Made by a program: the position numbers and the translations under genes. Under the pieces are notes generated by a model, which had not been told where the DNA came from, did no database searches, and was given only the letters and a program-made list of their open reading frames with translations. From contig NZ_JAAQRO010000022.1 of assembly GCF_012070565.1 (NCBI RefSeq), positions 186,001 to 250,000 of the forward strand: DNA of 64,000 bases. The letters are read 5' to 3'. Shown here in pieces: positions 7,094 to 15,524 of the stretch; the first letter of the stretch is position 1, and the number at the start of each line of letters is the position of its first letter. This stretch comes from Anaerosporobacter faecicola (lineage in GTDB: Bacteria > Bacillota > Clostridia > Lachnospirales > Lachnospiraceae).

Positions 7094-9658
7094 TTAATCA
7101 ATAATATCCTCTTTCTTAATTATATTGGTTACATTTTGCGTAAAATTACCTTCTTTTGCCTGTTTCATCAAAAGAAGCATGTTTTTTGTCTCAGCACGCT
7201 TAATTACCTCTGCTGTATATTCTTTTACCTTATCAAGGATTTCTTTGTAAGGCGTAATACGGTAGATTCTCTCCACCTTCGCTTCTAACTCTTCTTTTGC
7301 ATCTGGATCTACTTCGTATTCCTGTTGATGAATCATACTATATGCAAATCCAACAATGTCCTTTGCTGTATAATGTGGAAGAATGATCCGATGGGTCATA
7401 TATTCCCGTATTCTTTCTTCTCTTCCAAGTAAATTCTCCATCTGTCTTGTTTCATCTTCTAATATAACTAATATATGATCCTGATAAATCTCAATCATCT
7501 GCAATACAGCGGCAACGGTTTTCCCTTCCATCTTGCCTGCTTCCTCTATTACAAGTGTTCCATCGGCAAGTGGCTCCATCTTTTCAATCAGGTTGATTTG
7601 ATTTAACTTTTCTGCTTTTATCTTTGCTACCTTTTTGGTTGGAATTCGATTTAACTTCCACATGGTAATGGCAATTGCTCGAGCAAGAGAAGTCTTGCCT
7701 GTTTTCTCTTCTCCACAGATCATAAAGTTATTACATTCTTTTCTCGGTTCCATATTCTCCAATATAGATAGAATTTGATTCTTTAAAGAATCATTCTCTA
7801 TATAATTTTGGAATATCGTATTCAGATTAACACCATACGCATATGTCGTGTCACCATCTTGAACAATGTCCTGTGTGTCATGACGATACGTCTGAATCAC
7901 ATCCGTTGTTTGCAATTGCTGCATCTTCTCTTTCATCCGCTGAAGTTCTTCATTTGTTAGCAACTGTTTTTCAGCCAATTCTTCACTTGTATCTGATACT
8001 ACTGTTTCTTCCCGTTCTTCGTTTGATTCTGGTACTACTGTTTCTTCCAGTTCATTCTTTATTTCTGGTACTGTCTGTTCTTCCAGTTCTTTATTTATTC
8101 CTGGTACTGTCTGTTCTTCCAGTTCTTCCTTTGTATCGGATACTACTGTTTCTCCCAGTTCTTCGTTTATTTCTGGTACTACTGTTTCTTCCCGTTCTTT
8201 CTTTATTTCTGGTACTGTCTGTTCTTTTAGTTCTTCCTCTGTCCTAGCTACTGGGTTTTCTTCTACTTTTCCATACGTATCTTCAGGATTCTTTTGTTCT
8301 ACAGGAATCTGATCTACATGAACCAACTGCTCTTCTCCATATTCTGTTGATTCCATAACCTTATTCAGACTGTCGCGACTTTCTTCTTGTAGATCAATTG
8401 CTTTTTCAAGTTGTTCTTTCTCATATTCGACAAATCCATGTTGTACTTGTTCCATATGTTTTTCTGCTGCTACTAACTCTTTTTCAATGGACTCTACTTT
8501 CTTGCTCTCATTATTCAGTTCGCTCACACGGGCTTTCACTTGCTTGATCACATCTGGGGTAAGCAGATATTCTCCTGTTAACCCCCCTTCATTAGCTTCC
8601 GGATATATTTGATTCTCTTCTTCTGATTCTATCTTATCTTCTAGATAGCCTTGCCCTTCTTCAGGTATTGCATTTCCTTCAGAATATACTTGTTTCTCAT
8701 CATATTCCATATTATCCTCATATGCTTGTTTCTCTTCATATTGCATATGATTTATTGACTCGTCTTGCTCCTCTACAGCATCCGTTGGATCAGTATTCCA
8801 TAATGGATTCTCCATTTCCTCTGTTTGCGCAACATACGTTTTCTCATCAATACTATGGTATTCTACTTCTTCCCCGCTCCTTGCTGCTTGTTCACTTTTA
8901 CGATATAATGCATCATTATCATATTGCATGTTATCTGTAACTGTACGGTCAATGTCAACTGGTGATGGATTTTCATTTTCCACAGGTACAGGATTGTTTC
9001 CACGACGCTGTTTAACCTGACGGATTACTTCTTCCAAGCTTCTAGTAGCATCAAATTCTCCTGGAGCAAGATTATCCGTGATACTAAATCCACTGGTGTA
9101 ATGTTCTTTCAGTAATCTTGCCTTATCCACAATAATTCCTTGTCCAAACCAAAGGATCAGATCACTACATTCTTCTACACATTTATCTACTTGCCCTGTC
9201 TTATGATAGAGTTTGGCTAATTCATATCCCCACTCTTCCATGTAATCTTCCTTTTTCAATTGTTCCAATGTATCAATTCTCTGTGCATATGGTACATGAC
9301 TCGCTTTTTGAATATGATAACGAAGTACAAAACGGTATGGATCTCTTGGCGCAATGCGAATATATTCATTATAATATTCTTGTGTTTCCTCCATATTTTT
9401 CATCTTTATAGATACATCAATCAATTGTTCCAGAATTCTTCTTGTACATGACTTTTCATAGATGCGTAATAAAATCTCCATTGCATCTTCATAATCCTCA
9501 TTACTGATCAATACTTCTGCAATAACTGATAGATCTGACATGCTCCGAATCTTATCTACATTCAAAGTTTCCAGTATCTTCATCGCTTTCAGATACTGCT
9601 TTTCACCAGCAAGCCGTTTAATTTCTTTCATCTTTAGACTGGAAGCATAACGTTCCAT
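7094..9658 (-). CDS. TPR-containing AAA+ ATPase with Glu-rich repeat linker
   Basis: An 854-residue three-part protein. The N-terminus (about residues 1-190) is a TPR-like helical repeat (AGEKQYLKAMKILETLNVDK, EDYEDAMEILLRIYEKS). The middle (about 200-600) is acidic and low complexity and contains seven 12-residue repeats. The C-terminus (about 620-854) is an AAA+ domain: Walker A GEEKTGKTS near residue 650, Walker B-like GTLVIEEAGKM, then arginine-rich LLGREERIREYMTHR and a helical lid. The layout recalls CbbX/SpoVK/EccA-type ATPases, in which a TPR part picks the partner, but I know no exact family. GGAGGTGCGATAA precedes the ATG. It lies 71 nt upstream of the pyrophosphatase start. Function unknown. 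Confidence 0.75.
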   Translation of the reverse strand: MERYASSLKMKEIKRLAGEKQYLKAMKILETLNVDKIRSMSDLSVIAEVLISNEDYEDAMEILLRIYEKSCTRRILEQLIDVSIKMKNMEETQEYYNEYIRIAPRDPYRFVLRYHIQKASHVPYAQRIDTLEQLKKEDYMEEWGYELAKLYHKTGQVDKCVEECSDLILWFGQGIIVDKARLLKEHYTSGFSITDNLAPGEFDATRSLEEVIRQVKQRRGNNPVPVENENPSPVDIDRTVTDNMQYDNDALYRKSEQAARSGEEVEYHSIDEKTYVAQTEEMENPLWNTDPTDAVEEQDESINHMQYEEKQAYEDNMEYDEKQVYSEGNAIPEEGQGYLEDKIESEEENQIYPEANEGGLTGEYLLTPDVIKQVKARVSELNNESKKVESIEKELVAAEKHMEQVQHGFVEYEKEQLEKAIDLQEESRDSLNKVMESTEYGEEQLVHVDQIPVEQKNPEDTYGKVEENPVARTEEELKEQTVPEIKKEREETVVPEINEELGETVVSDTKEELEEQTVPGINKELEEQTVPEIKNELEETVVPESNEEREETVVSDTSEELAEKQLLTNEELQRMKEKMQQLQTTDVIQTYRHDTQDIVQDGDTTYAYGVNLNTIFQNYIENDSLKNQILSILENMEPRKECNNFMICGEEKTGKTSLARAIAITMWKLNRIPTKKVAKIKAEKLNQINLIEKMEPLADGTLVIEEAGKMEGKTVAAVLQMIEIYQDHILVILEDETRQMENLLGREERIREYMTHRIILPHYTAKDIVGFAYSMIHQQEYEVDPDAKEELEAKVERIYRITPYKEILDKVKEYTAEVIKRAETKNMLLLMKQAKEGNFTQNVTNIIKKEDIID
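7979..8232. repeat. 36-bp tandem repeats encoding 12-residue E-rich units
   Basis: About seven in-frame copies within the TPR/AAA+ gene encode units such as ELEEQTVPEINK, EREETVVPEINE and ELGETVVSDTKE. Copies differ by point changes, so this is an older degenerate array, and copy number could vary between strains. Confidence 0.8.
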
Positions 9659-9797
9659 TTATCGCACCTCCATATGCATCCGCAGAACACCCAAACCAAT
9701 CATTCACTTTTCACCATCTTCTAGTTCCACGTTGTTTCTCTATATTTAAGTAGACAGATTCTCCCCTGTTTTCTTATAATTCTACGCTTTCTTTGTT

Positions 9798-9827
9798 ATT
9801 ATAGCATTTTCTGTATACGGAACACAA
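9798..9827 (-). promoter_or_regulatory. probable promoter of the TPR/AAA+ gene
   Basis: On the minus strand, TATAAT (9798-9803) is 18 nt from TTGTGT (9822-9827), which places the start about 130 nt upstream of the TPR/AAA+ start codon. The rest of 9661-10006 is AT-rich and I see no gene in it. Confidence 0.5.
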
Positions 9828-10006
9828 GAGACCTTTTCGATGAACCAAAAATTTCATGAAATAATCATACTTTGTACGATTTCCTACTTCCTAAAATACA
9901 AAAACAATGTTCCATTATTGCTTTTACTCTCTCTACAAAATTCACTATGTAGTTATTTCATTTCTTGTACATGAAATACTAGCAGTTTACCATTTCCCCA
10001 TATAGT

Positions 10007-10055
10007 AAAAGAGCGATACTTCAAGATTAATCGCATCTTAAAGCATCGCTCTTTT
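10007..10055 (-). terminator. intrinsic terminator of the 10.1-kb ncRNA
   Basis: An inverted repeat pairs AAAGAGCGATGC with GTATCGCTCTTT. The minus-strand product ends CGCTCTTTTAC directly after the ncRNA closing helix. Confidence 0.75.
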
Positions 10056-10056
10056 T

Positions 10057-10211
10057 TTACACCAGAGGAAATGTTTCAACTCATTACCATTCCAACACAA
10101 TAGGCGGACAAGAGGCTTCCCTTCTCCTGACAGGCCTAATCTATTTATACTTTGTCTTTTGGCGGTCTCACATTGAAGGTGAGTGATTGTTCTTCTAGCA
10201 CTCTGGTGTAA
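10057..10211 (-). ncRNA. ssrS: structured ncRNA, 6S RNA candidate
   Basis: Read on the minus strand, an 11-bp closing helix (TTACACCAGAG with CTCTGGTGTAA) encloses about 133 nt that fold into one long interrupted hairpin. Inner pairings are ACTCACC with GG(TAA)TGAGT, TTCAA with TTGGAA, and TTAGGC with GCCTAT. The region has a consensus promoter upstream (10299-10327), a terminator immediately after, and no convincing coding sequence. A rod-like RNA with a closing helix and interior bubbles is the 6S RNA shape, in which the RNA binds sigma-A RNA polymerase. I could not match specific 6S consensus bases. The primary transcript probably starts near 10291, giving about 80 nt of extra 5' sequence, which is unusual unless it is processed. 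Confidence 0.5.
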
Positions 10212-10298
10212 TAAAATAATCGAAGAAATCAATTTGGTGCCTTCAATTCCGCACGAAACAAGAACCGTATAACCAATCAGAACACTTTATTATATTAA

Positions 10299-10327
10299 AG
10301 TATAGTAAAAATGTTACTATTTGTCAA
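10299..10327 (-). promoter_or_regulatory. consensus sigma-A promoter of the 10.1-kb ncRNA
   Basis: Minus strand TTGACA (10322-10327), a 17-nt spacer, then TATACT (10299-10304). It lies between jetC and the ncRNA, with no gene other than the ncRNA behind it. Confidence 0.85.
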
Positions 10328-10405
10328 CAATTTTTCCTGTTTAATTATAAAATAAAGGATTCGCTTCAAAATATCTAGAAAACATAGTTACAAATAAAGA
10401 AACGC

Positions 10406-13400
10406 TTATTCAAACAAACTTGTCTGTTCATACTGTAATGGGATATATTCTACTTCAGAAGTATCCACACTGCTATGGTAATCTACAACAACGGTTTGCT
10501 GTTTTTGTTCATTCAGTCGTTGTCCAAGTATATAATTAACATCAAATTTGCCTGTGATGGCAGGTGTTGTTCCTCTTGCTGGGACAATCAACTGTACGTG
10601 GTTCATCTTCAGTAATTCAAAGATTGGCTCCCATATATAGATATCCTTTGCTGCTCCGAATGGATTATCAATAAAAATAACCTTACGCAGTCCTGTATTA
10701 TCCATATTTCCTGAATTCATGTAGGTAATATAATTAACAATTGCAATCAAGAACTGAATATAGATACCTTGGGATTGTCCTGTACTACCAACCGCTTCCT
10801 CATAACGCAAATGTCTACTCTGTTCTTTAATACGCTCTCTCTTATATAAAGTAAGTTTAATGCGATTCATATCCGTGACAATTACAGCAAATAATCGTTT
10901 TAAGGATAACGCTGCTTTAATATAGGCAATTTTATCTCGATTGCTGTCCTGCTCATCAACACCCGCTACAATGGAATCGATATAATCAGACATTCTCTGC
11001 TTCTGTAACTCTTCTTCCACATAAGATATACTTAAACCGATCATCGGAATCTGTTCATTATCTAACATGATTTTTGACAATTTTGGTAATCTCTCTAATG
11101 CAGCTTTTACATGATCGCATCTCTGTAGACATTGGTTTTCAAAGCTTTGCTTGATCCGTTCCATATCTTCTAGTCCTTGTTCCACACGGTTTCTTTCCAA
11201 ACGGATACATGCACATACTTCTTCTAAATTATTTTGCAACATTGCAGATTCTTCTAATGACTTAGGAACTTGAACACCTTCTCGCAATTCTTGTGCCAGT
11301 TCATATCCATGCAATAACTCCAATGTTTGTGCTGTCTTCATCACCTGTTGGCTGAATTCTTCTCTCTTTCGACCAATTTCCTTAGCAGTGGATTCCAACG
11401 TACGTCCTAGTTTCTGAACATATACTGTAATATCTGCAATTGGATTGCCCTCCTCTACCACACATTTGGCAAGTTCTAATTGTCGGTAGATTCGTTCCAT
11501 ATCTTCTTTTGCATTCTCACACACTTTACGTTCCTGTTCCTTTTGCTTCAAATCCTCTTGTCGTTCTTTGATCGTTCCTTCTAATTTCTGCAGAGCTGTC
11601 TTCTGTTCTTCCATATCCATACTTGGTTGAACTTGATCAACTGCTTTACCGAATTCTGTACCAAACTTCTCTTCCCCAACAACTCGAGCTTCTTCTATCT
11701 TACCACCCAATTGATGCATGAATGCTTTCTTATTCTCTAAATCCTCACGCAACTTAGACAGAACAGACTCCTGTCTTAACAGATCTGCATTCTCACTTTG
11801 CAACATATCTTCACTGATTCCAGTTAGCGTATGTGACTGCTTCATCTCCTCTAATGTTGCAAGACTGATTTTTCTCTTGGCAATTGCTTTCAAGCTTCGG
11901 TTCATCGCATTAATATAGGAATTCAGTAGACGTTCCTTATCACCTAGGTCACTGTATTCTTTTTCAAATGCATCTTTCTTACCACGGAATCTTGCATCAA
12001 TTTCTTCCTCTGTAAGAGACAATTTCTCAAACGGTTCCTCTTTGTAGTATGGAAGGTAGGTAGTTATCCACTGTTGCGCTCCTTGAGATAGCTGTTTATC
12101 CACAGTATCCACTTGTACTTTCCACTGTCTTTCCTTTTCACTCCAGGAATCCTTTGTTTCACAGACTTTTTTATAATGTTTCTCTAATTCATCATAAGCT
12201 TCCCATAATTGTTTGCTTTCCTGTTCTAATTGCTGTTTTTGATCTAGGATTTGCTGTAACTTTGTCAATTGAAGCAACTCTTCCTCTTGTTCATCAAGAC
12301 GCTTTACATACTCATTTACTTTGTTCTCCAACTGCGCGACCTGAGCCATATCTTTTTCATAGGAAGTGACCACCAGCTGAATCGTTCTCTCCATCGCAAC
12401 TAACTCTTCTGTAATCTGTTCCCGCTCTTCTTGCATCTTCTGGTATTGTTCTAGATCCTGCTTCTTGAAGTAGCGAACTTGATCCATATCCTTTTTCAAA
12501 ACATCTTCCTGTGCTTCTAACTTTCTGAGGTTTTCTTTTTCTTCCTCCAATTCCGAACGAACGATGCTTTCTTCCTCTGCCATACGATCTTCACGGTAGA
12601 ATAATTCATCCTCTTTCATGGCAAATGTAATGGTATCTTTTGATAAATGTAGTTTTCCTTGTTTGATTTCTTCAAGATTTAGTATTGGTATGGCATATGG
12701 TCCAAAATCTTTGCGACGGAAATATCGATCCTCCAGTAACATCTCATAATCCCGCATAATGATCAATGCATATGGAAGAAGTGGAATCTGTTTTAATAGA
12801 TTCTCTCTTTCTTTTTCTGATAAGGTCTGAAGATAAGCGGTTCCCGTAGTAACTTGGTCGTGATAGCGTTTTCCTAGATATTCTTTTACCTTGTTAAGAC
12901 CTTCACTATCAACATCTAAATTTCGATCCATTAATTGTGTCAGATACCGTTCATTTACTTGTATTTTTTCTTTACATTTCACCATCTGTGTTAGAAGTGC
13001 TTTATATTGTTCCTCTAACTCTTCTAGACAATGCTCTTTGGATACAACATGGTAGATTGCTAACAGCTTTTCATATGCTCTCTTCCGTTCCTCAAAGGCC
13101 TGCATCCAGTTTTCACAATCCTGTTGCTGCTTGCATAAGCTTTGCTTCTTTTCCTCCGCCTTTTGCAACTCCAACTTTTGTGATGCCATGGTTTCCATCT
13201 GTTGTTCAATTTCCTGTTTCCATTCTTCAACCTGCGCCTTGTCAACCTCTTGTTGTTTCTTTCCTTCTTCTATCGCATTCTTCGTTTCCTCTAAGAAGAG
13301 CAGATTCACTTGTTTCCGCATCTGCTTCACTTCTTGTTCCATCTGTTCCAACTTCGCATTTGTTATATTGTATTGATTTTCTTTAATGGCACGTTGTATA

Positions 13401-14806
13401 TCTAGATTTCGTTCTTCTTCACTGGATTCTTTCCAGAGTTCTTGTGCTTCCAGCCATTTTGCCGTAATCTCTTGCTTGGTTGCTTCTAACTCCTCCTGTT
13501 TCTGCTCCCAAAGAATCTTTTTATTGTATGCCAGTTGATTCAGTTCTTCTACTTCTACTTTACTTCCATCTTTGATAATATCTAGAGACTCCTTCAGTTC
13601 ATCACGATTTCGTTTTTCCTCCAGATACTCCAGATAGTCATTCATGCTTTCTTTTAAGGAGATCTCATTCTGTTTACGATTTAATAGGTCATTCTGTAAG
13701 GTAATCTCTTTTTCTAATTTTTCAATTTCTCCGAGAACTTCCTTTAACAGTTCTTCATTCTTTCTCAATTTAACTGCTTCAACCGTAATTTCCAATTGCT
13801 TTTTCTTTGCATCTAATGCATCGATTTCTTCCATGACCAACGTATACTCTTCCTGTTGGTCCTTCAAACAGTTTTCGTTGTATTGATACGCATAATGTAA
13901 GTTATTCTTTTGTTCTTGTTCTTTACTATATACATGATCCAGAACACCTACTCGTTCCTTCAGGCCTTCCATAATCTCTATCTGCCGGTCGTATAGATTC
14001 ACTGCTGCTTTCTTCTGGGATAATTCAATTAATTTATCCTTAATACTTAGCAGCGTTCCAGCCATAGTTTCCTCGTTTTCCTTCCCTTCTGCATTTTCCA
14101 GATAACGATTGTATGACTTTTGAATAATCTCCTCAATCAACAGGTCTTCCACAACTTTTCTTGTTGTCTTATAATTTGTCTCAAAGTAGGTACGAACATG
14201 TCCCTCTGTTTTGTTGATTCCTCGAATGATCTCCCATTCACTTTCATAGATTCCGTAATTACTAATAAACTGCTGGTACTCGCCTTTTCGATCAAACACT
14301 TCCACCTTCAAACCAGGTTCACGTTGTAGATCTTTCAGATATTGCTTGAGCCCTGAATAGGTTACCCTTTCATTCTCATTGATCAAAGGAAGGTTCCGAA
14401 TATCATTCTCATTATATTCTCTGTAGAAGATACAATACGTAAAATAATCAATGGAAGCGGTCTCTTTTTCCTCTTGAGAAGTTCCTTTTCTTGCACAGAA
14501 ACCAGTGGTCATGTACTGAAATCCATCCTTAATATCCTCATCATTCAACTTCCACTCAATCAAGGAATGAATGGTCGAACTGCCCTGAGAAGTACGGAAT
14601 AATTTCTCTACAGGCTGCTTATCATCTAGGGTACAATTCGGTATAACTGTCTGTAAAAGCAGCAACATTAATACACTCTTCCCACCACCGTTGGCAAGAT
14701 CATATAGCATGTTCTTTCCATAAGGTTTCATCATAAAATCATCATAATACTGTGTACCAAAATTGTATTTGACATTGTTCACACGCAAGCGATTAATATG
14801 AGGCAT
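10406..14806 (-). CDS. jetC: JetC/MukB-like SMC ATPase (Wadjet type III-like)
   Basis: A 1466-residue condensin-type ATPase. Walker A (ANGGGKSVL) is at about residues 38-46. Two long coiled-coil arms (about 230-640 and 740-1270) flank a small globular hinge-like part near 660-730 (LLPYALIIMRDYEML). The ABC signature region (GSTGQSQGIYIQFLIAIVNY) is near 1345 and Walker B (KVIFIDNPFG) near 1375. The residue after the Walker B Asp is Asn, where canonical SMC proteins have the catalytic Glu. At 1466 residues it is closer in size to MukB than to the shorter type I JetC. The start follows AAAGGAGG and overlaps jetB by 14 nt. With JetA and JetB it should form a MukBEF-like ring that extrudes DNA loops. 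Confidence 0.85.
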   Translation of the reverse strand: MPHINRLRVNNVKYNFGTQYYDDFMMKPYGKNMLYDLANGGGKSVLMLLLLQTVIPNCTLDDKQPVEKLFRTSQGSSTIHSLIEWKLNDEDIKDGFQYMTTGFCARKGTSQEEKETASIDYFTYCIFYREYNENDIRNLPLINENERVTYSGLKQYLKDLQREPGLKVEVFDRKGEYQQFISNYGIYESEWEIIRGINKTEGHVRTYFETNYKTTRKVVEDLLIEEIIQKSYNRYLENAEGKENEETMAGTLLSIKDKLIELSQKKAAVNLYDRQIEIMEGLKERVGVLDHVYSKEQEQKNNLHYAYQYNENCLKDQQEEYTLVMEEIDALDAKKKQLEITVEAVKLRKNEELLKEVLGEIEKLEKEITLQNDLLNRKQNEISLKESMNDYLEYLEEKRNRDELKESLDIIKDGSKVEVEELNQLAYNKKILWEQKQEELEATKQEITAKWLEAQELWKESSEEERNLDIQRAIKENQYNITNAKLEQMEQEVKQMRKQVNLLFLEETKNAIEEGKKQQEVDKAQVEEWKQEIEQQMETMASQKLELQKAEEKKQSLCKQQQDCENWMQAFEERKRAYEKLLAIYHVVSKEHCLEELEEQYKALLTQMVKCKEKIQVNERYLTQLMDRNLDVDSEGLNKVKEYLGKRYHDQVTTGTAYLQTLSEKERENLLKQIPLLPYALIIMRDYEMLLEDRYFRRKDFGPYAIPILNLEEIKQGKLHLSKDTITFAMKEDELFYREDRMAEEESIVRSELEEEKENLRKLEAQEDVLKKDMDQVRYFKKQDLEQYQKMQEEREQITEELVAMERTIQLVVTSYEKDMAQVAQLENKVNEYVKRLDEQEEELLQLTKLQQILDQKQQLEQESKQLWEAYDELEKHYKKVCETKDSWSEKERQWKVQVDTVDKQLSQGAQQWITTYLPYYKEEPFEKLSLTEEEIDARFRGKKDAFEKEYSDLGDKERLLNSYINAMNRSLKAIAKRKISLATLEEMKQSHTLTGISEDMLQSENADLLRQESVLSKLREDLENKKAFMHQLGGKIEEARVVGEEKFGTEFGKAVDQVQPSMDMEEQKTALQKLEGTIKERQEDLKQKEQERKVCENAKEDMERIYRQLELAKCVVEEGNPIADITVYVQKLGRTLESTAKEIGRKREEFSQQVMKTAQTLELLHGYELAQELREGVQVPKSLEESAMLQNNLEEVCACIRLERNRVEQGLEDMERIKQSFENQCLQRCDHVKAALERLPKLSKIMLDNEQIPMIGLSISYVEEELQKQRMSDYIDSIVAGVDEQDSNRDKIAYIKAALSLKRLFAVIVTDMNRIKLTLYKRERIKEQSRHLRYEEAVGSTGQSQGIYIQFLIAIVNYITYMNSGNMDNTGLRKVIFIDNPFGAAKDIYIWEPIFELLKMNHVQLIVPARGTTPAITGKFDVNYILGQRLNEQKQQTVVVDYHSSVDTSEVEYIPLQYEQTSLFE

Positions 14807-15524
14807 TGTCGATCTCCTCCTTTGTCATGATCTCGTATAAGCGCCCCCGCTCCTCTTCAAAATATCTTGTTATGACAGCACGAAATCGGTCTGTAATATA
14901 ATACCGTTCCTCCATCTCTAAGAATAAGGACTGGGATAGCAAGAAATTAAACACCATCTTCAGATACCCATAACGGGAACCTCTAGATGCTTTTCCTCCC
15001 ATATTTTCTTCATTGGCTACACTTGGAAGTTCATCCCATAAGTTTGCAATGGCCTCAAAGCTATTTTCCTCTAATTCACTCAAGCGAAACTGCTCCATAT
15101 TGGAGATTACATTATGTAATCCTGCGTCTACCGCCTTCATGATATCTTCAATCTTCACATATTCGGTATACGTATAGCTTCCTGATTGGGTATAAAACTT
15201 TGTAATAATCTGATAAATGATGAAATAGCAAAGATATAGTTCTTTATTCAAACGAACCCCTAATAAACGGCGAAGTTCTTCATTGGTATATCCAAATACA
15301 TGGTTATGATTTCCCGCCGTTATAAAGAGAGATTCATTATACTCATACAATTTTAGATTCATCTGCGTAAGCATCGTATCCAGCAGATTCGATACTTCTG
15401 CATGATCTCGATACTCTTTGTATAGCTCAGCATTCTTTCCACTTCTGACGCTAATCTCTTCTCCTGCAATTAACTTTCCAAAAAGCTCCATTGCCTTTTC
15501 AAAACTATGGTTATCCATGGACAT
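14793..15524 (-). CDS. jetB: JetB/MukE-like condensin subunit (DUF6063-type)
   Basis: A 243-residue, mostly helical protein with winged-helix character, in the MukE/MksE position between the kleisin-like and SMC-like genes. Length and order match JetB of Wadjet type III (DUF6063). AAGGAG lies 6 nt before the ATG at 15524. It overlaps jetA by 14 nt at its start and jetC by 14 nt at its end, so the three are co-translated. MukE-type subunits bind the kleisin and regulate the SMC ring. No enzymatic motif is seen. The family assignment rests mainly on synteny and size. Confidence 0.78.
   Translation of the reverse strand: MSMDNHSFEKAMELFGKLIAGEEISVRSGKNAELYKEYRDHAEVSNLLDTMLTQMNLKLYEYNESLFITAGNHNHVFGYTNEELRRLLGVRLNKELYLCYFIIYQIITKFYTQSGSYTYTEYVKIEDIMKAVDAGLHNVISNMEQFRLSELEENSFEAIANLWDELPSVANEENMGGKASRGSRYGYLKMVFNFLLSQSLFLEMEERYYITDRFRAVITRYFEEERGRLYEIMTKEEIDNASY

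Noticed and set aside
7843-8247. 134-residue plus-strand frame rich in Leu/Val over the TPR/AAA+ gene
   Set aside because: Antisense shadow of the 36-bp repeat region; only repeat-derived composition.
10038-10232. 64-codon minus-strand frame across the structured ncRNA
   Set aside because: No ribosome site, and the sequence is better explained by base-paired RNA with promoter and terminator.
10406-14806. SbcC/Rad50 exonuclease subunit
   Set aside because: No SbcD-like nuclease adjacent; MukE- and MukF-like genes overlap it, favouring the Jet/Muk family.
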